Assembly: GCF_002723835.1 (NCBI RefSeq)
Contig: NZ_BEWG01000109.1
Coordinates: forward strand, 1 to 59,837
Direction of reading: 5' to 3'
Source of the DNA: Mycobacterium sp. shizuoka-1
Lineage (GTDB): Bacteria; Actinomycetota; Actinomycetes; Mycobacteriales; Mycobacteriaceae
Length of the DNA stretch: 59,837 nt
The translations under genes and the position numbers were made by a program. The first letter of the stretch is position 1, and every line of letters begins with the position of its first letter. This document shows, piece after piece, positions 49,648-57,280 of this stretch. The notes beneath the pieces are model-generated. The model saw nothing but the letters and a program-made list of their open reading frames with translations, ran no database searches and was not told the DNA's origin.

Positions 49648-50640
49648 TCACCGGCGGACGACGATTTTGCCGACCATGCGGCCGGATTCCACCGCCTTAT
49701 GGGCCTCCCGCAGGCCCGCAGCGCTGAAGTCATCGATGATCTGCGTGACCGTGCTGCGGATGACGCCGTCGTCCACCAGCTGCGCGGTCTTCGCCAGCAG
49801 CTCCTGCTGACCCGGCAACCCGAACAGCGGCTTGGTGAACATGAACTCCCAATGCCAGGCGATGCTCTTGTTCTTCAGCGGCATAAGGTCCAGGCCGGCG
49901 GGGTCGTCGATCGCCGTCACGTGGCCGAACGGCTTGACGATCTCGGCGAAGTCGTCGACATTGCCCGTCGAGTGCGCCGAGAACAGCCAGTCCACGCCAT
50001 CCGGTGCGGTTGCCGCGACGGCGCTGCGCAGATCGTGATGATCAACCACCACGTCGGCGCCCATCTCCCGCGCCCAGTCGCTGGATTCTCGGCGGCTGGC
50101 GGTCGCGATCACCCGCGCCCCGGTCAACGCCTTGGCGAGTTGGATCATCACTGACCCGACGCCGCCGGCGCCGCCCATGATCAGCAGGTCTCCCCGAGAC
50201 TCGCGGCTCAATGCGAATCGGTCGAACAGCGACTCCCATGCGGTGATCGTGGTCAACGGCAGGGCCGCCGCGTCGGCGAAGGACAACGAGCGGGGCTTGC
50301 GCGCCACGATCCGTTCGTCGACGGCGTGCAGCGCTGCATTGGTACCGGGACGGGAGATGTCTCCGGCGTACCAGACTTCGTCACCGACGCCCAGGGTGCT
50401 GACATCGGGGCCGACGGCGGTGACGACTCCCGCGGCGTCGAACCCCAGGATCACCGGTGTGGCGCTGGGTTCGAGCGTCCCGCGGCGCTTGATGTCCACC
50501 GGAATGACCGACACCGCCGCCACCTCCACGAGGACGTCTCGCGGCCGCAGCTGCGGTACGTCGACGCGGATGTCTTGCAGCGCCTGCGGATCGGTGATCG
50601 GCAACCCTGCGAACGAACCGACCGCTGCCATCGTCGCCAT
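49648..50640 (-). CDS. MDR-family zinc-type alcohol dehydrogenase/quinone oxidoreductase
   Basis: Medium-chain reductase of 330 aa. The N-terminal catalytic domain has VSVIPVDIKRRG and ILGFDAAGVVTAVGPDVSTLG. The Rossmann motif is LIMGGAGGVGSVMIQLAKAL. The zinc-ligand cysteine and histidine pattern of classical alcohol dehydrogenases is absent, so it belongs to the quinone-oxidoreductase-like zinc-free branch. ATG at 50640 has AGGAGG about seven bases upstream. It is divergent from the GntR gene, which may control it. Substrate unknown. Confidence 0.9.
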   Translation of the reverse strand: MATMAAVGSFAGLPITDPQALQDIRVDVPQLRPRDVLVEVAAVSVIPVDIKRRGTLEPSATPVILGFDAAGVVTAVGPDVSTLGVGDEVWYAGDISRPGTNAALHAVDERIVARKPRSLSFADAAALPLTTITAWESLFDRFALSRESRGDLLIMGGAGGVGSVMIQLAKALTGARVIATASRRESSDWAREMGADVVVDHHDLRSAVAATAPDGVDWLFSAHSTGNVDDFAEIVKPFGHVTAIDDPAGLDLMPLKNKSIAWHWEFMFTKPLFGLPGQQELLAKTAQLVDDGVIRSTVTQIIDDFSAAGLREAHKAVESGRMVGKIVVRR

Positions 50641-50683
50641 CGATACCTCCTGAACTCGAGATCGCGCCTCGGGCAACCCTGCC

Positions 50684-50715
50684 CGCCGGCATCGGTATTC
50701 CTGGTATTGCCGGCG
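50684..50715. promoter_or_regulatory. Inverted repeat in the MDR/GntR divergent promoter region
   Basis: CGCCGGCA at 50684-50691 and TGCCGGCG at 50708-50715 are perfect eight-base arms around 16 bases that contain two GGTATT copies. It is a good candidate operator for the divergently encoded FadR-type regulator. Confidence 0.5.
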
Positions 50716-50755
50716 TCGTACGATGCACACACTTGCCAGCGACAGAGACCGGTCC

Positions 50756-51517
50756 GTGTCAGAGCCCACCGTTGCATTCCGCCGTCTCGCCGAGCAGGTC
50801 GCCGACCAGCTCCGGCGGCGGATCCTGTTGGGCGAGCTCGCCGACGGCAGCATCCTGTCCAAAGAGGACGAGCTGCTGCGCGAATTCCCGGTGAGCAAGC
50901 CGTCGTTGCGCGAGGCCATGCGGATCCTGGAGGCCGAGGGGCTCCTGCGGGTGCGGCGCGGCAAGCTCGGCGGTGCCGTGGTGCGCCGACCCAACGCCGC
51001 CAACGTGGCCTACACGATCGGGCTGGTGCTGGGCTCCCAGGACGTGACCCTGGCTGACGTCGGCGGCGCCCTGCGGCAGATGGAGCCGGCCTGCGCGGCG
51101 CTCTGCGCCGAGCGCGCCGACCGCGCGAGCACCGTCGTCCCGGCGCTACGGCGACTGCATGCGGAGGCCGTCGACGCCGCCGACGACTTTCCGCGGGCCA
51201 TCTCGGCCAGCCGGCGCTACCACGAGGCGCTCGTCGCGCACTGCGGCAATCAGACGATGATCATGCTCGCCGGCGCACTCGAGACGCTCTGGTCCGCGCA
51301 CGAGCAGAGCTGGTCGACCAGGGTGGGCGACAGCGTCGTGCCCGTCGACGAGCGGCTGGCCGTCTTGGAGGAGCACCGCCGGGTGATCGACGCGATCGAA
51401 GCCGGCGACTCCCGCCTGGCCCACGACCTGGCCGCCGCCCACCTGATCAACGCCCAGCACTACCCCGGGTCGGCGGGCACCGTCGACCCCACGATGGTGC
51501 GGCACTGGGACCATTGA
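50756..51517 (+). CDS. GntR/FadR-family (FCD) transcriptional regulator
   Basis: Regulator of about 253 aa. The winged helix spans residues about 5-75 (AEQVADQLRRRILLGELADG, then LREAMRILEAEGLLRVRRGK), and the C-terminal part is an FCD ligand-binding helical bundle with the metal-binding type histidines in YHEALVAHCGN and LEEHRRVIDAIE. The GTG at 50756 gives a typical FadR-type N terminus; an ATG at 50723 would add 11 residues and overlap a TACGAT -10 element. The stop codon overlaps the -35 of the next promoter. It probably regulates the divergent MDR gene, and perhaps the downstream ligase operon, in response to an organic acid. Confidence 0.9.
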   Translation: MSEPTVAFRRLAEQVADQLRRRILLGELADGSILSKEDELLREFPVSKPSLREAMRILEAEGLLRVRRGKLGGAVVRRPNAANVAYTIGLVLGSQDVTLADVGGALRQMEPACAALCAERADRASTVVPALRRLHAEAVDAADDFPRAISASRRYHEALVAHCGNQTMIMLAGALETLWSAHEQSWSTRVGDSVVPVDERLAVLEEHRRVIDAIEAGDSRLAHDLAAAHLINAQHYPGSAGTVDPTMVRHWDH

Positions 51518-51541
51518 CCAGGCTCCTCATTTTCATATGAT
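51514..51541 (+). promoter_or_regulatory. SigA-type promoter for a leaderless ligase operon
   Basis: TTGACC at 51514-51519, 16 bases, then TATGAT at 51536-51541. Six bases later comes the ATG at 51548, so transcription starts at the first codon. The -35 overlaps the stop codon of the GntR gene. This is the clearest promoter in the window. Confidence 0.75.
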
Positions 51542-51547
51542 TTGGTG

Positions 51548-53152
51548 ATGGCTGTCGACGCCGCCGCCACGACCAGCGCCGAAGCGGCGCACTACCTGGC
51601 CGCCGGTTGGTGGTCGGACACCACGCTGTCCGAATGTGTCCGCCGCAACGCCACCGCCATGCCGGCCAAGGCGGCCTACCTCGACTTCACGCCCGGCCCG
51701 GCCGACTGCCGGCTCACCTGGTCGGAATTCGACAACGCCGCCACCAACCTGGCAGCCGAACTGCATCGCCTGGGTGTGGCACCCGGCGACCGGGTCGCCA
51801 TCTGGCATGGCGACAGCGTCCCCATCCACGTCCTGCTGGTGGCCATCGAACGCTGCGGCGCGGTCAGCGTCGGACTCGGGGCACGAGCCGGGGTGCGGGA
51901 GGCCGCGCAGATCATCCGGACCACCCAGCCTTCGCTTCTGGTCAGCGACAGCGCCCACGCCACGGATGCCGCCGAGGTCGTCGCCGCGGCTCCGGAAAGC
52001 GCATTACGTGCCGTGGTCCTCGGACCCGGCGGCCTGGCCATCGACACCACCCCCCGGTCGGCCGACGGGCTCTCGCCGGTGGGACCCGACGACGCGTTCC
52101 TGATCAACTCGACCTCCGGCACCACCGGGCTGCCCAAGTGCGTGGTGCACACCCAGAACCGGTGGCACTACTTTCACCAGAAGGCGGTGGCGAACGGCGA
52201 ACTGAGCGCCGACGACGTCTTCCTGCCGGTCATCCCGACGCCGTTCGGCTTCGGGATCTGGACCTCCCACACCACCCCCATCTATCTCGGCGCCACCACG
52301 GTGCGCATCGAACGCTTCGACCCAGCCGCGACGTGCGCGGCCATCGAACGGCACCGAGCGACCGTATTGTGCTGCGTGAGTACCCAATTGATGATGATCC
52401 TGGCCAGCGAGGCGTCCCATCGGCATGACCTGTCCAGCCTGCGGATCGTGTTCACCGGCGGTGAGCCGCTGCCGTATACCCAGGCGGCGCAGTTCGAAGA
52501 TCTGACCGGGGTGACGATCCTGCAGTTCTACGGTTCCAACGAGACCGGCATGCTCAGCGCCACCACCGTCAAGGACTCGCTGCACCACCGGCTGCGGACC
52601 GCCGGGCGCATCGTTCCCGAGATGCAGGTGCGGCTGTTCGACGGCGACGACGACGTCACCGAAACCGGCCGCGGACAACCCGTCTGCCGGGGGCCGGCGC
52701 TGAGCCTGGGATACCTGGGCGGCACCGACCACGACAAGCTGTACACGCGGGACGGGTGGATGCGGATGGGCGACATCTGCGAGCTGGACGACGACGGCTA
52801 CCTGGTGCTGGCCGGGCGGACGTCGGACTTCATCCTGCGCGGCGGCAAGAACATCAGCGCGGTCGCGGTCGAGGAGGTGGTGGCCACCCACCCCGCGGTC
52901 GCGGTGGCCGCCGCCGTCGCCATGCCCGACCCCCTGTTCGGGGAACGTGTCTGCGTGTTCGCCGAACTCAAGGACCCCGGCGACAGCCTGGAGCTGTCCG
53001 CCCTCGTCGATCACTTGCTGGCCCTGGGGGTATCCAAGGAATTGTTGCCCGAACGCCTCGAGGTGCTCGACGAACTCCCCCGGTCGTCTGGCGGAAAGCT
53101 CGCCAAAGGCCAACTCCGCGAGAACATCCGATCGATACTGGAGCGATCATGA
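51548..53152 (+). CDS. Benzoate-CoA-ligase-like AMP-dependent synthetase
   Basis: Adenylate-forming enzyme of 534 aa that makes an acyl-CoA or aryl-CoA. Core motifs: LINSTSGTTGLPKCVVHT, QFYGSNETGML, MGDICELDDDGYLVLAGRTSDF and the C-terminal lysine SSGGKLAKGQL. The start is the ATG at 51548, which the promoter places as leaderless; upstream GTG 51545 and TTG 51542 are disfavoured. The end overlaps the next start by four bases. Its operon partners, a class II aldolase and an amidohydrolase, point to breakdown of a hydroxylated or carboxylated ring. Confidence 0.94.
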   Translation: MAVDAAATTSAEAAHYLAAGWWSDTTLSECVRRNATAMPAKAAYLDFTPGPADCRLTWSEFDNAATNLAAELHRLGVAPGDRVAIWHGDSVPIHVLLVAIERCGAVSVGLGARAGVREAAQIIRTTQPSLLVSDSAHATDAAEVVAAAPESALRAVVLGPGGLAIDTTPRSADGLSPVGPDDAFLINSTSGTTGLPKCVVHTQNRWHYFHQKAVANGELSADDVFLPVIPTPFGFGIWTSHTTPIYLGATTVRIERFDPAATCAAIERHRATVLCCVSTQLMMILASEASHRHDLSSLRIVFTGGEPLPYTQAAQFEDLTGVTILQFYGSNETGMLSATTVKDSLHHRLRTAGRIVPEMQVRLFDGDDDVTETGRGQPVCRGPALSLGYLGGTDHDKLYTRDGWMRMGDICELDDDGYLVLAGRTSDFILRGGKNISAVAVEEVVATHPAVAVAAAVAMPDPLFGERVCVFAELKDPGDSLELSALVDHLLALGVSKELLPERLEVLDELPRSSGGKLAKGQLRENIRSILERS

Positions 53153-53922
53153 GCACATCGGAAGTACGCCGGGGCGGCCTCGGCGTGTGGGCGCCGTCGA
53201 CGATGCCACCGATCGGCGTGGACCTGAGCGATGAGCAGAAGATGGCGGTGGCATTCCGCCATCTCGCCGGCATCGGCTTCGCCGAGAACATGGCCGGCCA
53301 CATCACCTGGCAGCCCGAGGGGCGACGCGACATGTACGTCAATCCGTGGGGGCTGTGGTGGCAGGAGCTCACCGCGTCCGACATCTGCGTGGTCGACGAG
53401 GACGCGCACGTGGTACGGGGTCGCTGGGATGTCACCCCGGCCATCCACCTGCACACCGAAATCCACCGCCAGCGCCCGGATGCCCGGGTGGTGATCCACA
53501 ACCACCCGTATTACGTCAGCCTGATCGCCGCACTGGGCGTGCTACCCGACCTGGTGCATCAGACCGGGGCCTTGTTTCTCGACGACATGCACCTGGTCGA
53601 GAAGTACGACGGCGAGATCGACGCCCCATGGCGCGCAGCCGAACTCGCCGGTCAGATCGGGTCGGCCAACCTGGTGATCCTGGCCAATCACGGGGTGATC
53701 GCCACCGGTCACGACCTCGCGGCGGCGGTGTACCGGGCGGTGTCGATCGAGCGGGTGTGCCGGCTGGCCTACGACGTGATGGTCACCGGCCGCACGCCGT
53801 CGGCGATGAACCGCGCCGACATGGTCGGCATGCAGGCCTCACTGATCGAACGCGCGGCCGATGTGTACTGGGCCGGCGCGGCGCGGATGACCATCAAGGC
53901 CGATCCCGGCGTCCTGGATTGA
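53149..53922 (+). CDS. Class II aldolase/adducin-family protein
   Basis: Protein of 257 aa of the class II aldolase/adducin fold, which uses a divalent metal bound by histidines for aldol cleavage, epimerisation or decarboxylation. HLAGIGFAENMAGHITWQP resembles the family N terminus, the metal-site histidines are in VIHNHPYYV and ILANHGVIA, and a Glu lies in HLHTEIH. The ATG at 53149 overlaps the ligase stop by four bases. The stop precedes the amidohydrolase gene by 14 bases with AAAGGAA between. Substrate unknown. Confidence 0.92.
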   Translation: MSTSEVRRGGLGVWAPSTMPPIGVDLSDEQKMAVAFRHLAGIGFAENMAGHITWQPEGRRDMYVNPWGLWWQELTASDICVVDEDAHVVRGRWDVTPAIHLHTEIHRQRPDARVVIHNHPYYVSLIAALGVLPDLVHQTGALFLDDMHLVEKYDGEIDAPWRAAELAGQIGSANLVILANHGVIATGHDLAAAVYRAVSIERVCRLAYDVMVTGRTPSAMNRADMVGMQASLIERAADVYWAGAARMTIKADPGVLD

Positions 53923-53936
53923 AAGGAACTCCCGCC

Positions 53937-55205
53937 ATGGCTTCCATCGACGAGTTGTCGGCGAACCTCAACTTCACCACCGCTAAGACCGGTGCCGACC
54001 GGACGGTGACCTTCCTGCCCGAACCCGAACGTGCCGAACGCTATTACACCGTCATCTCCGTCGACGACCACATCGTGGAGCCGCCGGACACGTTCGAGGG
54101 CCGGGTGCCACGCAAGTTCGCCGACCGCGCCCCTCGGGTGGTCGACACCGAGGACGGTGGGCAGACCTGGATGTACGACGGCCGGTCGTTGCCCAACGTC
54201 GGGTTCAACGCCGTCGTCGGCCGGCCAGTGTCGGAGTACGGGTTCGAGCCGGCTCGGTTCGACGAAATGCGCCGCGGCGCCTGGGATATCCATGCCCGGG
54301 TGGCGGACATGGACCTCAACGGGGTGTACGCGTCACTGAACTTCCCGTCGTTCCTCCCCGGGTTCGCCGGGCAGCGCCTGCAGCAGGTGACCACCGACCA
54401 CGATCTGGCGATGGCGTCGGTGCGGGCCTGGAACGACTGGCATCTCGAGGCATGGGCGGGCGCCTACCCTGGCCGCATCATCCCCTGCCAGCTGCCGTGG
54501 CTGCTCGACCCCGAGGTCGGCGCGAAGATGATCTACGAGAACGCCGAACGCGGCTTCCACGCGGTGACATTCAGCGAGAACCCGGCATTGCTCGGGCTGC
54601 CGACCATCCATTCGGGCTATTGGGAGCCGATGATGGCCGCGTGCGCAGACACCGGAACGGTGGTCAACCTGCACATCGGGTCGTCCGGCACCTCCCCGTC
54701 CACCACCGACGACGCCCCGCCGGACGTGGCGGGCGTGTTGTTCTTCGCCTACGCCATCTCCGCCGCCGTCGACTGGCTGTACTCGGGTGTGTGCAGCCGG
54801 CACCCGGAGCTGAAAATCTGTCTCTCCGAGGGGGGAATCGGCTGGGTGGCAGGACTTCTCGATCGCCTCGACCACATGCTGAGCTACCACGAGATGTACG
54901 GGACGTGGAAGGGCCTCGGCGAGACGCTGACCCCTGCCGAGGTCTTCACCCGTAACTTCTGGTTCTGCGCTGTCGAGGACCAATCGTCATTTGTCCAGTA
55001 CGAGCGCATCGGCGCCGACAACATCCTGCTCGAGGCCGACTATCCGCACTGCGACTCCACCTGGCCGCACACCCAACGCACCATCCGCGAGCAGATCAGC
55101 GGGCTACCTGAGGACATCATCCGGAAAGTGACGTGGGAGAACGCCTCTCGGCTCTATCAGCATCCCGTCCCCGAGGCCGTACAGCGGGATCCGAACGCCT
55201 ACTGA
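53937..55205 (+). CDS. Amidohydrolase-family metal-dependent hydrolase/decarboxylase
   Basis: TIM-barrel protein of 422 aa of the amidohydrolase_2 type, often related to ACMSD-like decarboxylases. The first metal site is reduced to VDDHIVEPPDTF, and further landmarks are NLHIGSSGTSPS, SEGGIGWVAGLLDRLDHM and ILLEADYPHCDSTWP. An N-terminal extension of about 35 residues precedes the barrel. It is the last gene of the ligase operon. The seven terminal bases overlap the end of the convergent hydroxyacid dehydrogenase gene. Decarboxylation or hydrolysis of a ring-derived acid is likely. Confidence 0.92.
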   Translation: MASIDELSANLNFTTAKTGADRTVTFLPEPERAERYYTVISVDDHIVEPPDTFEGRVPRKFADRAPRVVDTEDGGQTWMYDGRSLPNVGFNAVVGRPVSEYGFEPARFDEMRRGAWDIHARVADMDLNGVYASLNFPSFLPGFAGQRLQQVTTDHDLAMASVRAWNDWHLEAWAGAYPGRIIPCQLPWLLDPEVGAKMIYENAERGFHAVTFSENPALLGLPTIHSGYWEPMMAACADTGTVVNLHIGSSGTSPSTTDDAPPDVAGVLFFAYAISAAVDWLYSGVCSRHPELKICLSEGGIGWVAGLLDRLDHMLSYHEMYGTWKGLGETLTPAEVFTRNFWFCAVEDQSSFVQYERIGADNILLEADYPHCDSTWPHTQRTIREQISGLPEDIIRKVTWENASRLYQHPVPEAVQRDPNAY

Positions 55206-56134
55206 CCGTCGAGCCACTGCGCGATCGCAGCGACGGCCTCGCGGAAGAAGATCCGGTAGGGGCGATCGGCCACGTAGCCGATGTGTGGTGTGGCGATGAC
55301 GTTGTCCAGCGTGCGCAGCGGATGGTCGGCCGCAAGCGGCTCGGTGTCGAACACGTCGAGGGCGGCACGGATCCGCCGGGCCCGCAGCGCCTCGATCAGG
55401 GCCGCCTCGTCGACAAGAGGGCCGCGAGACGTGTTGACCAACAACGCCGTCGGCTTCATCAGCGCGAGCTCGGCCGCCCCGATCACACCGGCGGAACGGT
55501 CACTGAGCTTCAGATGTACGGTCACCACGTCCGACCGGGAAAACAGCTCGTCTTTCCCGACGTAGCTCGCCCCGGCCTCGGCGGCCACCTCCGCGGTCAA
55601 GTTCTGGCTCCACGCCAGGACCTCCATGCCGAAGGCCGCGCCGATGCGAGCCACGCGCGCGCCGATCCGGCCCAGCCCGACGACACCGAGTGCCCGCCCA
55701 GACAGTTCGCGACCCACCGATGTCTGCCAGCCACCGGTGCGTACCGACACCGCCTCACCGACCAGGTTGCGGGCGCCGGCCAGGATCAGCGCCCAGGTCA
55801 GCTCGACCGTCGAGGCGACGGTCCCGCCGGTGGTGCCGACGTGGATGCCGTGCTCCTGCACGGCCGCCATGTCGATGGAGGCGTTGAACGGGCCGGTGGA
55901 GGCGATCATCCTCAGCCGAGGCAGACGTTCGATGATGCTGCGCGGCAGCGGGGTTCGCTCCCGCATCACGAAGATCACGTCGAACGGGGCCAGCCGCGCA
56001 ACCAGTTCGTCCGGGTCGGACACATGGTCGGTGAACACCGTGATGTCGGCGCGGGCGGCGACCGGCGACCAGTCGGCCATCTCCCGCGCGACGTTCTGGT
56101 AGTCGTCGAGGACCGCGATCTGCACTCGCGTCAC
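55199..56134 (-). CDS. D-2-hydroxyacid dehydrogenase family protein
   Basis: NAD-dependent dehydrogenase of 311 aa. The Rossmann motif is ALGVVGLGRIGARVARIG, and the substrate domain includes NVAREMADWSPV and RTPLPRSIIERLPRL. The catalytic Arg is in LVNTSRGPLVDE, the Glu in ALDVFDTEPL and the His in TPHIGYV. The start is a GTG at 56134 (VTRVQIAVLDDYQ) overlapping by four bases the stop of the isochorismatase-like gene. The longer open frame to 56239 covers that gene and is rejected. Confidence 0.92.
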   Translation of the reverse strand: MTRVQIAVLDDYQNVAREMADWSPVAARADITVFTDHVSDPDELVARLAPFDVIFVMRERTPLPRSIIERLPRLRMIASTGPFNASIDMAAVQEHGIHVGTTGGTVASTVELTWALILAGARNLVGEAVSVRTGGWQTSVGRELSGRALGVVGLGRIGARVARIGAAFGMEVLAWSQNLTAEVAAEAGASYVGKDELFSRSDVVTVHLKLSDRSAGVIGAAELALMKPTALLVNTSRGPLVDEAALIEALRARRIRAALDVFDTEPLAADHPLRTLDNVIATPHIGYVADRPYRIFFREAVAAIAQWLDGQ

Positions 56135-56736
56135 GCGAGCTGCTCGATGAACTCGTCGGCGGTCATCGGCCGGGAGAACATCGGGTAGTCGTACTTCAGC
56201 GCGTTCTCGTGCTCCTCGACCGAGGTCGCGGCGACACAATCGCTCAACGTGATGACCTGATAGCCGTTCTCGTACCCGCTGCGCATCGTCGACTCTACAC
56301 AGCAGTTTGTCAGGAAGCCGCCCAGGGCGATGGTGGTGATCCCCTTGCTGCGCAGGATGAAGTCCAGATTGGTGCTGGCGAAGGTGTCCAGCCCACGCTT
56401 GCCCTCGACGACGATGTCGCCGTCGACCGGCGTCAGGTCGTCGACGATCGCCGCGCCCCAGGAGCCTTTGACGAAGGCGTTGCCGTCGACGACTCCCTTG
56501 AGAATCCCGTAGGGATGACGGGTGATCTCGCCGTAGCCTTCGGCAAACGTGATCGGGGCGTGCATGACCGCAGCGCCCGCGGCTCGAGCAGCCGCCACCA
56601 CGTCGCGGGTGTGGGCAAGCATGTCGGTCGTGGCCATCACCTCGGCCACCGCCGCGTGCAACGCTCCGCCCTCGGTGGTGAAGTCGTTCTGGTACTCGAT
56701 CAGCACCACCGCGGTGCTCTTCGGGTCAATCGTCAT
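56131..56736 (-). CDS. Isochorismatase-like cysteine hydrolase
   Basis: Cysteine hydrolase of 201 aa. The triad positions are Glu in VVLIEYQNDF where the family normally has Asp, Lys in VEGKRGLDTF and Cys in GGFLTNCCVESTMR, preceded by the cis-peptide region. The Asp-to-Glu change also occurs in some relatives. The gene is first in a two-gene unit and divergent from the Ddn-like gene. Likely reactions are hydrolysis of an amide, ureido or vinyl-ether bond. Confidence 0.92.
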   Translation of the reverse strand: MTIDPKSTAVVLIEYQNDFTTEGGALHAAVAEVMATTDMLAHTRDVVAAARAAGAAVMHAPITFAEGYGEITRHPYGILKGVVDGNAFVKGSWGAAIVDDLTPVDGDIVVEGKRGLDTFASTNLDFILRSKGITTIALGGFLTNCCVESTMRSGYENGYQVITLSDCVAATSVEEHENALKYDYPMFSRPMTADEFIEQLA

Positions 56737-56841
56737 GTCCGCAGGCTAATCCGCTCGGCACCGGAGTCAATGCCAGTCCGGGCCGATCTCGCCGCCAAAG
56801 CCGACGGGAATAGTCCCGCAACCGATAGTGTTGGCCCCACC

Positions 56842-57264
56842 ATGACTGAGCACGCCGAGCTGAGCCCCACCGACTGGGTACGCGAGCAGACCGAACAGAT
56901 TCTGAAGCAGGGCACCACAGACGGCGTCCACATCATGGACCGTCCGGTCGTCCTGTTCACCACGACCGGCGCCAAATCCGGCAAGAAGCGCTACGTGCCG
57001 TTGATGCGCGTCGAAGAGAACGGCCGCTACGCCATGGTCGCCTCCAAGGGCGGCGACCCGGCGCACCCGTCGTGGTACTTCAACGTCAAGTCCAACCCCA
57101 CCGTGACCGCACAGGACGGCGACAAAGTGGTCACCCTGACCGCTCGCGAGGTGTCCGGCGAGGAGCGCGAACACTGGTGGAAACTGGCCGTCGAGGCCTA
57201 CCCGCCCTACGCCGAGTACCAGACCAAGACGTCGAGGTTGATCCCGGTCTTCGTGCTGGAGTAG
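56842..57264 (+). CDS. Deazaflavin (F420)-dependent nitroreductase-family protein, Ddn-like
   Basis: Protein of 140 aa with a split-barrel fold. MDRPVVLFTTTGAKSGKKRY is the F420-binding hallmark shared with Ddn, and PSWYFNVKSNPTVTAQ and the Tyr-rich C terminus follow. Many mycobacterial paralogues reduce quinones or activate nitroimidazoles. TAGTGT at 56826-56831 fits a -10, giving a leader of only a few bases. The ATG at 56842 is preferred over frames running in from 56209. It is followed after 16 bases by the BBE-like gene. Confidence 0.93.
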   Translation: MTEHAELSPTDWVREQTEQILKQGTTDGVHIMDRPVVLFTTTGAKSGKKRYVPLMRVEENGRYAMVASKGGDPAHPSWYFNVKSNPTVTAQDGDKVVTLTAREVSGEEREHWWKLAVEAYPPYAEYQTKTSRLIPVFVLE

Positions 57265-57280
57265 CACTAGCATTGCCCCC

